This document shows positions 1 through 9,178 of a DNA stretch of 35,564 nt, piece after piece. The translations under genes and the position numbers were made by a program. The notes beneath the pieces were generated by a model. It saw only the letters and a list, made by a program, of their open reading frames with translations, was not told where the DNA came from and did no database searches. Origin of the DNA: an uncultured Bdellovibrio sp. (GTDB lineage Bacteria > Bdellovibrionota > Bdellovibrionia > Bdellovibrionales > Bdellovibrionaceae); assembly GCF_946478835.1 (NCBI RefSeq), contig NZ_CAMLDV010000019.1, positions 1 through 35,564 on the forward strand, written 5' to 3'. Each line of letters starts with the position of its first letter. The stretch's first letter is position 1.

Positions 1-72
1 GCTATCGAAGAAGGTCGTTGGGAAGGGTTCCGCGACGATTGTTTAACGCGATTCGTAAAGAAAGAGCGCTAG
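1..72 (+). CDS. tgt: Queuine tRNA-ribosyltransferase, C-terminal end (partial)
   Basis: Reading frame 1 is open from the first base to a TAG at 70-72 and encodes 23 residues starting AIEEGRWEGFRDD. This resembles the extreme C-terminus of bacterial Tgt, where the last helix reads roughly AI.EGRFEEFR. Tgt exchanges guanine for the queuine precursor preQ1 in the anticodon of certain tRNAs. The call leans on context: tgt directly upstream of yajC-secD-secF is a very common bacterial arrangement, and queC lies about 4.8 kb downstream. The rest of the gene is outside the window, so no catalytic residue can be seen. Confidence 0.7.
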   Translation, partial: AIEEGRWEGFRDDCLTRFVKKER

Positions 73-138
73 ACTTAAATATTGATTCTTCCTAAGAATA
101 ATGCTGAATTTTACTGTCAGTTATTAATTGGAGGAATC

Positions 139-480
139 ATGTTTAACGGACTTCTTGTATCGACAGCTTATGCGCAAACAGCTTCTGGTGGTGGTCAGCC
201 ATCAGCGTTTGAAATGTTTGTGCCATTTATCTTCATCTTCGTGATCTTTTATTTCCTCATCATTCGTCCTCAAGCGAAGAGACAAAAAGAACATCAGAAG
301 TTCCTTGCCGAAGTTAAGCGCGGCGACGAAGTAGTTACTTCGTCTGGAATCCTTGGTCGTGTGGAAGGCATCACAGATCAATTCGTGACATTGGAAATTG
401 CTGAAGGCGTGAAAGTTAAAATGCTTCGCAGTCAGATTGCAACATCTCAGAAAGCAGCAACAGCAGAGGAAAAGAAATAA
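139..480 (+). CDS. yajC: Sec translocon accessory protein YajC
   Basis: 113 residues. YajC is the small single-span inner-membrane partner of SecD and SecF in the SecDF-YajC complex that assists protein export through SecYEG. After a short periplasmic N-terminus rich in Gly and Ser, one strongly hydrophobic segment (about residues 26-43, FVPFIFIFVIFYFLIIRP) ends in the family signature IIRPQAKRQKEHQ. A small cytoplasmic beta domain follows (GDEVVTSSGILGRVEGI, then VTLEIAEGVKVKMLRSQI). The ATG at 139 is chosen because GGAGGA at 130-135 sits just ahead of it; an in-frame TTG at 82 has no such site. Its stop codon shares one base with the secD start (TAATG), so the two are probably translationally coupled. 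Confidence 0.95.
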   Translation: MFNGLLVSTAYAQTASGGGQPSAFEMFVPFIFIFVIFYFLIIRPQAKRQKEHQKFLAEVKRGDEVVTSSGILGRVEGITDQFVTLEIAEGVKVKMLRSQIATSQKAATAEEKK

Positions 481-2174
481 TGGAAGGACTTCGTTGGAGA
501 TCTATTCTCGCAGTTTTAGGTGTAGCGGCAGCTATCGTATGGGTATTGCCGAACGTGGTACATTTCGGTGAAAAAACATGGTGGCCTTCTAAGCAGAAGT
601 TGAACTACGGCTTGGACATCCAAGGTGGTTTGCATCTGGTGATGGGCGTTGATGTTGACGGTGTGGTGAAAGAAAGCACAAACCGTATGATCGTTTCCAT
701 GAAAGCGGAAATGCAAAAAGAAAACATTTCTTTCGCTGATGTGAAATCAGAAAAGCCAGAGCAAGGTGAGATCCAAATCTCTGTCGCTCAAGCTTCTGGT
801 AAAGCAGCCGTTGAGAAATTCCTTTCTGAAAAATACTCAACAGTTTTGCAAACAATGGGTTCAACAGACACTGTAGTGACAGTTCGTTACTTTGATGCGT
901 ACTTGAACGATTATAAAAATCGCGTGATTCAACAGGCGATTGAAACGATCCGTAACCGTATCGATGAATTCGGTGTGGCGGAGCCTTCAATCTCTCAACA
1001 AGGTGCGAATCGCATCTTGATCCAGCTTCCTGGTATGGCTGACGCTGAAAAAGCAAAGCAGTTGATCAATACAACAGCGAAATTGGATTTCATGGTTGTT
1101 TCTCATGAAAAAACTCCGCAAGAGCTTCAAGCGATGATCGCTGAAGCGGAAAAAGCGGGGAACTATAACATGACAACGATGAAGTACTCTGAGTACGTGA
1201 CTCGTTTGAATGAAGACTTGAAATCTAAACTTCCTGAAAAGTCTGTTGTGTTCTTTGAGAAATCTTCAAATGCAACAACAATGGAAGCAGGTGCTGTTCC
1301 TTATCTATTGAAAACAGACACAGACTTGGGTGGTGGAGCTTTGGATGACGCGTTTGTGGGTTACGACCAATACGGCAGTCCTCAAGTTTCTTTGCACTTC
1401 AACTCTGCAGGTGCGGCGAAGTTTGCTGATCTAACTGGAAATAACGTTGGTAAGCAAATGGCGATCGTTCTTGATAAAGTTGTCAAATCAGCACCAAGCA
1501 TCCGTGACCGTATTGCGGGCGGACAAGCGGTGGTGACTTTGGGTGGCGGTCGTGACCGTAACCAAATGATGGAAGAGGCGAAAATGATTTCAACAGCTCT
1601 TCGTGCCGGTGCATTGCCAGCATCTCTTGAGCAGTTGGAAGAAAGACGCGTGGGTCCTACATTGGGTGCCGATGCGATTGATAAAGCGAAAATGGGATCT
1701 TTTGTAGGTGCTGCGATCATCGTGATCTTTATGCTTGTGTACTACAAATCAATGGGTGCCGTTGCGAGTTTGGTTTTGGGACTTAATATCCTTTCTATCT
1801 TTGCATTGCTGACAAGCTTTGGTGCGACACTGACGTTGCCAGGTATTGCGGGTATCGCTTTGACAGTGGGTTTTGCGGTCGATGCCAACGTGTTGATCAA
1901 TGAGCGTATTAAAGAAGAATTGGCTCTTGGTCACAGTATTAAGATCGCTGTTAAAGAAGGTTATCACCGTGCGATGTCTGCGATCATTGACGCCAACGTA
2001 ACAACGGCGGCGATGGCTGTGGTTCTTTTGTACTTCGGTACAGGGCCAGTGCGCGGATTTGCCGTGACTCTTTTGATCGGTATCGTGACTTCTATGTTTG
2101 CGAACGTCTTCGTATCAAAAGTGATCGTGGATACTCTTGTTTATAAGTTTAACTTTAAAAAGCTTTCTGTGTAG
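480..2174 (+). CDS. secD: Protein translocase subunit SecD
   Basis: 564 residues, within the usual range for SecD. With SecF it forms an RND-type, proton-driven inner-membrane machine that helps pull exported proteins out of SecYEG on the periplasmic side. Visible features: an N-terminal membrane segment (about 8-26); the SecD signature NYGLDIQGGLHLVMGVDV at about 42-59; a large periplasmic P1 domain containing RNRIDEFGVAEPSI; the conserved stretch EERRVGPTLGADAI just before the membrane domain; and five hydrophobic segments from about 405 to the end. These carry FAVDANVLINERIKEEL in TM4, with the Asp of the proton path. The start overlaps the yajC stop by one base. secF follows after 10 bases. 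Confidence 0.97.
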   Translation: MEGLRWRSILAVLGVAAAIVWVLPNVVHFGEKTWWPSKQKLNYGLDIQGGLHLVMGVDVDGVVKESTNRMIVSMKAEMQKENISFADVKSEKPEQGEIQISVAQASGKAAVEKFLSEKYSTVLQTMGSTDTVVTVRYFDAYLNDYKNRVIQQAIETIRNRIDEFGVAEPSISQQGANRILIQLPGMADAEKAKQLINTTAKLDFMVVSHEKTPQELQAMIAEAEKAGNYNMTTMKYSEYVTRLNEDLKSKLPEKSVVFFEKSSNATTMEAGAVPYLLKTDTDLGGGALDDAFVGYDQYGSPQVSLHFNSAGAAKFADLTGNNVGKQMAIVLDKVVKSAPSIRDRIAGGQAVVTLGGGRDRNQMMEEAKMISTALRAGALPASLEQLEERRVGPTLGADAIDKAKMGSFVGAAIIVIFMLVYYKSMGAVASLVLGLNILSIFALLTSFGATLTLPGIAGIALTVGFAVDANVLINERIKEELALGHSIKIAVKEGYHRAMSAIIDANVTTAAMAVVLLYFGTGPVRGFAVTLLIGIVTSMFANVFVSKVIVDTLVYKFNFKKLSV

Positions 2175-2184
2175 GTGTTGATCC

Positions 2185-3123
2185 ATGACTATTATTAAGA
2201 ATAATGAATCATTTGGACGTTTTGATTTCGTCGGTAAAGCTTGGCTCTTTGGCGGAATCTCTTTGGTTTTGGTTATTGCTTCTTTGATTTACCTTGCGGT
2301 TCACGGGATCAACTACGGTATCGACTTTAAAGGTGGTACTGAGATTCAGGTGAAGTTTGAAAAACCAGTGACAATCGATCACATCCGTAAAACGGTGGAC
2401 GATATGAAACTGGGTGAAGTGGGTGTGCAATCTTTCGGTGAAGGCAATGAATTCATCGTGCGCTTCCAAGGTAAGCAAGGTGCTACCGATAAAGAGACGA
2501 ATGAAATCTTGAATAAAGATATCACTCAAATCCGTAACGCGATCACAACAACTTTCGCAGATGCGAACCCGGATATCCGCCGTGTGGATACAGTGGGACC
2601 TCAAGTCGGTGCTGAGTTGAAGCGTAACGGTCTTCTAGCTGTATTCTACGGCTTGCTTGTGATCTTGGTTTACGTTGGTTTGCGTTTTGATTACAAATTC
2701 GCTCCAGGTGCAGTTCTGTGCTTGTTCCATGATGCCGTGATCACATTGGCTGTGTTCGTTGCAGTTGGAAAAGAAGTGAATGTGTCTATTTTGGCAGCGA
2801 TCATGACTTTGATCGGTTTTTCTCTGAATGACACGATCGTGGTATTTGACCGTATCCGTGAAACTGAAGGTCACTATCATGACAAAGGTTTCAAGTTCGT
2901 TATCAACAGATCTATCAATGAGATGTTGGTTCGTACTGTAATCACTTCAGGAACAACATTTATTTCCGCTCTTTGCTTGTACATTTTTGCTGATGGCACG
3001 GTTCAGGACATTGCGTTCTCTATCTGCATCGGTATCTTCTTCGGTACATACTCTTCTATCTACGTAGCAGCGCCATTCGTGCTTTTGATGGAAAAGATGT
3101 CCTTGAAAAAAGCAAAAGCTTAA
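2185..3123 (+). CDS. secF: Protein translocase subunit SecF
   Basis: 312 residues, normal for SecF. It pairs with SecD to form the six-plus-six helix export motor in the inner membrane. The N-terminus has one membrane segment (about 18-37), then the SecF signature NYGIDFKGGTEIQVKFEKP and a periplasmic domain ending TVGPQVGAELKRNG. The C-terminal membrane bundle has five helices with LIGFSLNDTIVVFDRIRE, the region of conserved charged residues in TM4, and GTYSSIYVAAPFVLL in the last helix. It is encoded separately from SecD rather than fused. A GTAGGTG ribosome site overlaps the secD stop. recJ starts six bases after the stop, so the operon continues. Confidence 0.97.
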   Translation: MTIIKNNESFGRFDFVGKAWLFGGISLVLVIASLIYLAVHGINYGIDFKGGTEIQVKFEKPVTIDHIRKTVDDMKLGEVGVQSFGEGNEFIVRFQGKQGATDKETNEILNKDITQIRNAITTTFADANPDIRRVDTVGPQVGAELKRNGLLAVFYGLLVILVYVGLRFDYKFAPGAVLCLFHDAVITLAVFVAVGKEVNVSILAAIMTLIGFSLNDTIVVFDRIRETEGHYHDKGFKFVINRSINEMLVRTVITSGTTFISALCLYIFADGTVQDIAFSICIGIFFGTYSSIYVAAPFVLLMEKMSLKKAKA

Positions 3124-3129
3124 GGACCT

Positions 3130-4857
3130 ATGAATCCACTATGGAAGCCGCGTGAATTACTGACAGAAGCCGAAGCTCCCTCGAAAGTCGAGGGGCAATG
3201 GCCTTCTCTGATCGGAAAAATTCTGGCGGCTCGTGGGTTCGCTGAATCCGCCGAAGTTGAAAAACTTCTTTTTCCTAAGCTCGCTGATATGAAAGATCCC
3301 CTTAGTTTGAAGGGGATGTCTCATGCTCTTGAGCGTCTAGGTAAAGCCTATCTTAACGGTGAAAAAATCTGCATCTATGCTGACTTCGACCTTGATGGAA
3401 CCTCAGGTCTAGCTCTCTTAAAAACGGGAATGCTGGCTTTAGGTTTTCCAGAAGTTTTGCATTACCAACCAAAACGTCTTTCTGAAGGGTACGGTTTTCA
3501 CGCGGCCGCCGTTGAAGAGCTTCACAAACAGGGTGTGTCTTTAATTATCACTGTCGATGTCGGCATCACAGCTCATGCGGCCGTGAATCGTGCTCGTGAG
3601 TTGGGGGTGGATGTGATCTTAACGGATCACCATTTGCCCGCTGAAACAATTCCCGATGCTTTCGTTGTGGTGAATCCCAATCAAGGGGATTGTCCTTCAG
3701 GTTTGGGTTTCTTGTGCGGAGCCGGTGTTGCCTTCTATCTTTTGCGCGGATTAAAACGATACTTCCAAGATCATCCACAACTCCCTAAAAACAATTGGGA
3801 TTTGAAAGAAGTGCTCGATTATTTTGTGATCGGCACTTTAACGGATATGGTTCCCTTGGTGGAAGACAATCGTGTTTTAGTAAAGCATGGTTTAGTGAAG
3901 CTTGCTGAAACCAAAAGAGCCGGACTTCGAGCATTACTTGAAGAGTTGGATTTGATTGATCGTCCGTTAACTTCTCAAGACGTGGCTATTCGGTTTGCTC
4001 CGAAACTCAATGCGCTTTCGCGTATGGAGTCAGGTGTTCTACCAATTGATATTTTCCTTTTAGAAGATGCTGCAAAGGCGCGATCCATGGTGCGCGAAGT
4101 GATGAAGAACAACTCAACTCGAGTTCAACTTCAAAACGACGCCGAAGTAGAAGCTCAAGAGTTACTTAAAGAATGGCCTCATAAAGACTTTGTTTTTGTC
4201 GCTTCTAAAAATTTCCATCGTGGCGTTGTGGGTTTGATCGCAACAAAGCTCACGCAAGTTTATAACAAGCCCGCGTTTGTCGGTTCACTTGGTGATGATG
4301 GAATGATTGTGGGAAGTGCACGTCTTCCTCAAGGTCAAGAAGCATGTCTGGTCGAGGCGATGTCTTCGGCGCAAGAGTTGCTCAGCCGTTTTGGCGGTCA
4401 CTCGGCGGCGGCGGGGTTTGAAATTGCTGAAACCCGTGTTGCGAACTTTGTAGAAAAACTTTCTGGCCATTTTTCTGATTTGCGTGAAAAGCCGAAGCCT
4501 TTAGAAATTTTCTATGACGTTGAGGCGAAGCTTTCCGAAGTCGGAACAAGTCTGATGAAGTGGTATGACTTTGTTGGACCTTTCGGAGCGGGCTTTTCGA
4601 TTCCTTTGATTCATTTTTCCAATGTCCAAGTTCTTTCAAAAAGAGAACTCAAGGGTGGACATCTTCGTTTAAAGATTGCTGATGCCGATGGGCAGGCCTC
4701 TTCCGAGGCTTTGTTGTTTACACCGACACCTCGTCAGCTAGATACTTTGCAGAACATTCCCGGCTTTTATAATGTCCTTGGGGAACTTCAATGGAACTAT
4801 TTTGCAGGTCAGAAGACTATTCAGATTTTGATTCGTGACCTAAAGGCTGCAACATGA
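3130..4857 (+). CDS. recJ: Single-stranded-DNA-specific exonuclease RecJ
   Basis: 575 residues, close to E. coli RecJ. RecJ degrades single-stranded DNA 5' to 3' in recombination and repair. DHH phosphoesterase motifs are visible in order: motif I DFDLDG (85-90), motif II TVDVG (141-145), motif III DHH (166-168). These are followed by FAPKLNALSRME, which corresponds to the usual APRINAAGRM stretch, and the DHHA1 signature GGHSAAAGF at about 422-430. A C-terminal OB-like domain follows. Motif II has Val where Asn is common, but the metal-binding Asp is kept, so activity is expected. AAGGA at 3122-3126 lies in the end of secF, and the gene overlaps queC by four bases (ATGA). Confidence 0.93.
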   Translation: MNPLWKPRELLTEAEAPSKVEGQWPSLIGKILAARGFAESAEVEKLLFPKLADMKDPLSLKGMSHALERLGKAYLNGEKICIYADFDLDGTSGLALLKTGMLALGFPEVLHYQPKRLSEGYGFHAAAVEELHKQGVSLIITVDVGITAHAAVNRARELGVDVILTDHHLPAETIPDAFVVVNPNQGDCPSGLGFLCGAGVAFYLLRGLKRYFQDHPQLPKNNWDLKEVLDYFVIGTLTDMVPLVEDNRVLVKHGLVKLAETKRAGLRALLEELDLIDRPLTSQDVAIRFAPKLNALSRMESGVLPIDIFLLEDAAKARSMVREVMKNNSTRVQLQNDAEVEAQELLKEWPHKDFVFVASKNFHRGVVGLIATKLTQVYNKPAFVGSLGDDGMIVGSARLPQGQEACLVEAMSSAQELLSRFGGHSAAAGFEIAETRVANFVEKLSGHFSDLREKPKPLEIFYDVEAKLSEVGTSLMKWYDFVGPFGAGFSIPLIHFSNVQVLSKRELKGGHLRLKIADADGQASSEALLFTPTPRQLDTLQNIPGFYNVLGELQWNYFAGQKTIQILIRDLKAAT

Positions 4858-5549
4858 AATCAACAAAAAAAGTAGTGGTACTTCTATCGGCGGGGTTGGA
4901 CTCGACGGTGAATGTTTATGAAGCCATCAAACATCATCACGAAGTGGTGTTGGCATTAACGTTTAATTACGGACAAAGAGCCGCGAAAAAAGAGATGGAA
5001 GCTTCTGCAAAGATCGCCGCTCATCTTAACATTCCTCACAAGATTGTGGACCTTCCTTGGTTTAAAGATTTCAATAAGTCCTCTTTGTTGGTCGAAGATC
5101 AAGAGGTTCCAACTGGAGCGCAAGTTGCTATCGACGATCTTGAGAAATCAGAAGAAACGAAGAAGTCAGTTTGGGTTCCTAACCGCAATGGTATTTTCTT
5201 AAATATCGCTGCGGCTTTTGCGGAAGCCTTGGGTGCACACGCGGTGATTCCAGGATTTAATGCCGAGGAAGCTGCGACTTTTCCTGATAATTCTAAAGAG
5301 TTTATGGATGCTTCTACGAAAGCATTTCGTTACTCCACGTCCAATCATGTGACGGTGGGATGTTACACGGTTCATATGAAAAAACCAGACATCGTTCGCT
5401 TAGGGCAGGGGTTGAAAATTCCTTGGGAATTAATTTGGCCTTGTTATTTCTCCGGCGATAAATGGTGCGGGCAGTGTGAGTCTTGCCAGCGTTCAAAACG
5501 CGCGTTTGCTTCCGCAGGTGTTGATGTGAAGCATCTTTTTAAGGAGTAA
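4854..5549 (+). CDS. queC: 7-cyano-7-deazaguanine synthase QueC
   Basis: 231 residues. QueC converts 7-carboxy-7-deazaguanine to preQ0 with ATP and ammonia in the queuosine tRNA-modification pathway. The N-terminal PP-loop reads LLSAGLDST (10-18), a variant of SGGxDS with Ala for the second Gly. The family block VPNRNGIFLNIAAAFAEALGA and the GFNAEEAATFPDNS motif follow. Four C-terminal cysteines (about C197, C205, C208, C211 in CYFSGDKWCGQCESC) form the zinc site. It is coupled to recJ by a four-base overlap. Tgt, which acts later in the same pathway, ends at the left edge of the window, so this neighbourhood is partly a queuosine locus. Confidence 0.95.
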   Translation: MKSTKKVVVLLSAGLDSTVNVYEAIKHHHEVVLALTFNYGQRAAKKEMEASAKIAAHLNIPHKIVDLPWFKDFNKSSLLVEDQEVPTGAQVAIDDLEKSEETKKSVWVPNRNGIFLNIAAAFAEALGAHAVIPGFNAEEAATFPDNSKEFMDASTKAFRYSTSNHVTVGCYTVHMKKPDIVRLGQGLKIPWELIWPCYFSGDKWCGQCESCQRSKRAFASAGVDVKHLFKE

Positions 5550-5551
5550 AA

Positions 5552-6121
5552 ATGCAAAGTCATTTTATCGAAAAGAAATTTGCTTACGACGGGACTCAGC
5601 TTCGCTCTTTGTTTGCTTATCTTGATCACGGAATCCTAGGGCCTTCCATCGTTTCTTGGCAGGGACCTTGTTCGATTTCCTTTGATCACATGGTTGATGG
5701 GGAGGATCTTTTAGCCAAAGCCGTGATCCAGGGTGATGAAATGCTTCATTTCATTATCGAAGTTTTTGACCGTGATTTATTTTCCGGCGTTTTGTTACAG
5801 CGGATGTTCGCCTCTATCGCGAAAGATTATTTGCAACATAATTCTTCTTCCGTTTTGGGTGAAAGAAGCCTGCATCGTGATGGGGACGATATTTATCTGG
5901 ATGATAGAAAGCTCAGTATCAGTATTGCCACTCGTTCGCCGGTTTCGGTGATGGTGCATTTCGCGATGAATGTAACGAACAAGGGAACACCGGTAGAGAC
6001 ACTGAGCTTGGGAGATTTAAAGTTAGATCCTCGTCGTGTGTCCGAGGACCTGATGACTCTTTTTAGAAAAGAATTTATTTCGATAGTTACAGCGACGCAG
6101 AAGGTACGCCCTGTTCCTTAG
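5552..6121 (+). CDS. DUF366 family protein
   Basis: 189 residues. I recognise the DUF366 family (PF04017) from the overall pattern: YDGTQLRSLFAYLDHGILG near the N-terminus, MVDGEDLL, the MLHFIIEVFD block, GDDIYLDDRKLSISIAT in the middle, and HFAMNVTNKGTPVETLSLGDL near the C-terminus. The function is not established to my knowledge. No signal peptide or membrane segment is visible, so it should be cytoplasmic. AAGGAG lies at the end of queC and the start codon is two bases after the queC stop, so it is almost certainly in the queC operon. A role linked to deazapurine or queuosine metabolism is only an inference from position. Its stop overlaps the convergent gene by four bases (TTAG). Confidence 0.85.
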   Translation: MQSHFIEKKFAYDGTQLRSLFAYLDHGILGPSIVSWQGPCSISFDHMVDGEDLLAKAVIQGDEMLHFIIEVFDRDLFSGVLLQRMFASIAKDYLQHNSSSVLGERSLHRDGDDIYLDDRKLSISIATRSPVSVMVHFAMNVTNKGTPVETLSLGDLKLDPRRVSEDLMTLFRKEFISIVTATQKVRPVP

Positions 6122-6546
6122 TGGCCCATGTGGCCTGCGTGAGGATCTACAAACTCTTTCGTCTTAAATTCAGGAAGAGGGAGTTTGTAACTCACAGGAT
6201 TTCCCACCGCGTTATCGCGAACCGCTTTCACGATAAGTTCTCCTTTATTTGGATACTTTTTCTCTGGCACACAATGGAAGTGATCCCCGCCCATCACTGA
6301 GCATGTGAACTTCACTTCGGATTTTTTATATTTCGCCACCATCTCAATTTTAGAATCTTTCACCGTCGGGTTTTGAAAGTTCATATCTATAAGAAAGATA
6401 TGGGCGCCCTGCTCTTTATCCAGCATTAATTCGGTGTGAAAAGCTCCTGGCATGCGGATATGTCCGCCAGCAGGGCCTGGTTTGTCTTCGCCATGGGCCC
6501 AAGAAAGGGCAGGCATTAGTAGTAACGCGGCTAAAATCATTCTCAT
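6118..6546 (-). CDS. Small secreted His-rich protein, probable copper-stress factor
   Basis: 142 residues. I do not recognise a named family. A clear signal peptide (hydrophobic 3-15, ending ALSWA) is followed immediately by HGEDKPGPAGGH, and the C-terminus reads DPHAGHMGH. Clusters of His and Met near both ends suit a periplasmic metal-binding protein. The middle looks like a compact beta domain with two cysteines in FTCSVMGGDHFHCVPEK, possibly a disulfide. AGGAGAG precedes the ATG. It is transcribed away from csoR-copA, and its likely -10 box lies inside the same CsoR-type operator, so it is probably induced together with copA. The copper link is inference from operator and composition. Confidence 0.8.
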   Translation of the reverse strand: MRMILAALLLMPALSWAHGEDKPGPAGGHIRMPGAFHTELMLDKEQGAHIFLIDMNFQNPTVKDSKIEMVAKYKKSEVKFTCSVMGGDHFHCVPEKKYPNKGELIVKAVRDNAVGNPVSYKLPLPEFKTKEFVDPHAGHMGH

Positions 6547-6633
6547 GTTGTCTCTCCTTCATAAAACTCTACGCCCTCTTATAGGGAAGGAGATAGGGAT
6601 TTGTGACAAAAGAAAATAAAATATATTTCTGGC

Positions 6634-6662
6634 TATTATATACCCCAGGGGGGTATATAATA
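6634..6662. promoter_or_regulatory. CsoR-type operator with back-to-back -10 boxes
   Basis: A perfect inverted repeat: arm TATTATATACCCC (6634-6646), spacer AGG, arm GGGGTATATAATA (6650-6662). A G/C core flanked by TAT/ATA is the form of operators bound by CsoR-family repressors. A TATAAT lies in the right arm for the csoR direction (6656-6661), and its mirror (6635-6640) lies in the left arm for the 6118-6546 gene. A bound repressor would therefore cover both promoters. No good -35 box is evident in either direction. Confidence 0.85.
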
Positions 6663-6684
6663 AAACCTATAAAAGAGGTCCTAT

Positions 6685-6966
6685 ATGAAGAAGGAAACAG
6701 TCCCCCATCCTGATCACAGTGCTCACATCAAACGCCTGAACCGTGTGCGTGGTCAGTTGGATGGTATCGAAAAAATGATCACTGAGCGCCGGTATTGTCC
6801 GGATATTATTTTTCAAATCAGGGCGGCGGAAAAGGCTTTGAAGGCGGTGGAGTCTGAAATTATGAAGACACATATTCATGGCTGCGTAAAGACGGCAGTG
6901 AAGTCTAAAGATAGCAAAGAAATTTCAACTAAAATTGATGAGATCATGTATCTCGTAAACAAGTAG
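6685..6966 (+). CDS. csoR: Copper-sensing repressor CsoR
   Basis: 93 residues, the standard size of CsoR/RcnR (DUF156) repressors, all-helical DNA-binding proteins that release their operator on binding Cu(I). The copper ligands are present with the expected spacing: C38 (YCPDI), H63 and C67 (HIHGC), matching the Cys-His-Cys pattern of CsoR rather than the nickel or formaldehyde variants. The HIKRLNRVRGQLDGIEKMI helix is typical. The gene follows its own operator by 22 bases and precedes copA by six, so it should be autoregulated together with copA. Confidence 0.95.
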   Translation: MKKETVPHPDHSAHIKRLNRVRGQLDGIEKMITERRYCPDIIFQIRAAEKALKAVESEIMKTHIHGCVKTAVKSKDSKEISTKIDEIMYLVNK

Positions 6967-6972
6967 GTCGTT

Positions 6973-9177
6973 ATGGAAACAACAACAACAACAGAAAATA
7001 AAAATCAGACTGCAGAGTTGCAACTTATCGGGATGTCCTGCGTAAACTGCGCAGGCAAAATCGAAAAAACTTTGAATGCGATGCCAGACGTGAAAGCTAC
7101 GGTGAACTTTGCCACAGAAAAAGCTCACGTGGAATTTACTGAAGGAACGGTGAATATTGAAGCTTTGGTGAAAGCGATTCAAGACGTAGGTTACCAAGCT
7201 TTCGAAATTAATTCGGAGGTTGATTCCGAAAAGATCAAAGAAGAGGCGGCAGCGGAGTATCGCAAAGAGTTGTTTCTATTTATTGCTTCAGCGATTTTAA
7301 CAGCGCCGTTTATTTTAGAAATGTTCGTGATGTTCTTTGGAGACCATCATGAAATCATGCCGCGTTGGTTTCAATTGATTCTTGCGACACCGGTTCAGTT
7401 TTGGATCGGGTGGAGATTTTATCGTGGCTCCTATTATGCCTTGAGATCGAAGAGTGCCAATATGGACGTTTTGGTCGCGCTAGGTACTAGCATGGCCTAT
7501 CTATTAAGTGTTGTGGTGACAGTGATGAATTGGCATCATCAGCACATTTATTTTGAGGCAAGTACGGCGGTGATCACATTGATCCTGTTGGGTAAATTGA
7601 TGGAAAGCCGCGCGAAGGGCAAAACTTCAGAAGCGGTTGAAAGTCTTTTAAGACTTCAACCTAAAAAAGCCTTCGTCGAAAGAAATGGCCAGGTGGTGGA
7701 AGTTCATATTCAGGACCTTGTTGCTGGCGATATCGTCATCGTAAAAAATGCGGAAGCGATCCCTGTTGACGGTTTAGTTGTTGAAGGTGTCTCGACTGTC
7801 GATGAGTCTATGCTGACAGGCGAAAGCATGCCTGTGGAAAAACGCACCGACGATAAAGTCTATGCGGCGACTCTCAATCAAGAGGGAACTTTGCGTATCA
7901 AAGCCACGGGTGTTGGCAATCGTACTCAGCTTGCACAAATCATTAAAATTGTCACAGCCGCTCAAGGATCAAAAGCGCCAATTCAAAGGCTGGCGGATAA
8001 AATATCCGGCGTTTTTGTGCCGATTGTTGTTGGAATCAGCGTTCTGACATTCTTTGGAACTTGGTTTTTCACGGGGGATTTGACAGCGGCCTTTATTTCA
8101 TCCGTGTCAGTTCTTGTGATCGCTTGCCCTTGTGCCTTGGGTTTGGCAACTCCTACTGCGGTTGTCGTGGGAATTGGCAAAGGGGCGCAGGCCGGTGTTC
8201 TTTTTCGTGATGCAAAAGCTTTAGAGCTTGCAGAGAAAATCGATGTTCTTGTTTTAGATAAAACAGGAACAATCACTGAAGGTAAACCTGTTGTAACTGA
8301 AGTTGTGACAATGTCGGGACAAGATAAAGCCAAAGTCATTCAGTGGGCGGCAAGTCTTGAGGGCTGGTCATCCCATCCATTGGCTCACGCGATCGTTGAG
8401 GAAGCGAAAAAGGCGTCGTTGCCTTTGCTTTCTGTGAAGAATTTTAAATCGGTCACAGGTCAGGGTGTTGAAGGTGATATCGACGGAGTTTCGTATAAAA
8501 TCGGTCGTCCCTCCTGGGTGGCGGCAGCCTACTCGTTAAATCAAGAGTTGATGCAAAAGCTGGAGTCACAAGGTCAGACAGTGATGGTTCTTGCGAACAA
8601 CGAAAGAATTTTAGGTTATGTCGCTGTCGCGGATAAGATCCGTGAAAGCTCTAAGGCGGCCATCAGCGATATTCAAAAACGTGGCATCAAAGTGATGATG
8701 TTAACCGGCGATAACGAAGGAACTGCCAAAGAAATCGCTCGTCAGGCCGGAATCACAGAGTTTAAACACAGTGTGAAGCCTGCAGATAAAGCCAATGTCA
8801 TTGTGACTTTGAAAAGAAAAAAACAGCGTGTGGCCATGGTCGGGGATGGTATTAATGATGCTCCAGCCTTAGCAATGGCTGATGTGAGTTTCTCGATGTC
8901 TTCAGGAACTGATATTGCCATTGAGACAGCGGATGTGACATTGATGAAGAATGATCTTCAATCTGTGGCTCATGCAGTGGAGTTGTCGCATATCACTTTA
9001 AAAAAGATTCGCCAAAACTTATTCTTTGCATTTATTTATAACGTTTTAGGTATTCCACTTGCAGCTCTGGGAATGCTGAACCCAGTGATCGCGGGGGCTG
9101 CGATGGCGATGAGTTCTGTGTCTGTCGTAAGTAATTCTTTATTGTTAAAACGAAAACAAATTGGCGCGGGGGAATAA
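6973..9177 (+). CDS. copA: Copper-exporting P-type ATPase CopA
   Basis: 734 residues. It pumps Cu(I) from the cytoplasm to the periplasm. One N-terminal heavy-metal-associated domain carries GMSCVNC (C23, C26). Further marks are the actuator loop TGES (282-285), the intramembrane CPC (385-387) typical of Cu(I) pumps, the phosphorylation motif DKTGT (429-433), the HP motif (468-469) and the hinge GDGINDAP (624-631). Eight membrane segments are expected for the family. The final segments include [14 protein letters not shown], which contains the Tyr-Asn pair of Cu(I) ATPases. It sits directly behind csoR and one base ahead of the next secreted gene, so the three form one operon. Confidence 0.96.
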   Translation: METTTTTENKNQTAELQLIGMSCVNCAGKIEKTLNAMPDVKATVNFATEKAHVEFTEGTVNIEALVKAIQDVGYQAFEINSEVDSEKIKEEAAAEYRKELFLFIASAILTAPFILEMFVMFFGDHHEIMPRWFQLILATPVQFWIGWRFYRGSYYALRSKSANMDVLVALGTSMAYLLSVVVTVMNWHHQHIYFEASTAVITLILLGKLMESRAKGKTSEAVESLLRLQPKKAFVERNGQVVEVHIQDLVAGDIVIVKNAEAIPVDGLVVEGVSTVDESMLTGESMPVEKRTDDKVYAATLNQEGTLRIKATGVGNRTQLAQIIKIVTAAQGSKAPIQRLADKISGVFVPIVVGISVLTFFGTWFFTGDLTAAFISSVSVLVIACPCALGLATPTAVVVGIGKGAQAGVLFRDAKALELAEKIDVLVLDKTGTITEGKPVVTEVVTMSGQDKAKVIQWAASLEGWSSHPLAHAIVEEAKKASLPLLSVKNFKSVTGQGVEGDIDGVSYKIGRPSWVAAAYSLNQELMQKLESQGQTVMVLANNERILGYVAVADKIRESSKAAISDIQKRGIKVMMLTGDNEGTAKEIARQAGITEFKHSVKPADKANVIVTLKRKKQRVAMVGDGINDAPALAMADVSFSMSSGTDIAIETADVTLMKNDLQSVAHAVELSHITLKKIRQNLFFAFIYNVLGIPLAALGMLNPVIAGAAMAMSSVSVVSNSLLLKRKQIGAGE

Positions 9178-9178
9178 A

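Noticed and set aside
589..1056. 155-codon open frame on the minus strand inside secD
   Set aside because: The plus strand encodes SecD with clear motifs throughout; the antisense product has no recognisable pattern and no ribosome site.
3550..3567. RecJ motif II with Val (TVDVG) as a sign of inactivity
   Set aside because: The metal-binding Asp is kept and this neighbour position varies in RecJ-like proteins.
7983..8339. 118-codon minus-strand frame inside copA
   Set aside because: It lies over the CPC and DKTGT region of CopA and is a by-product of its codon use.
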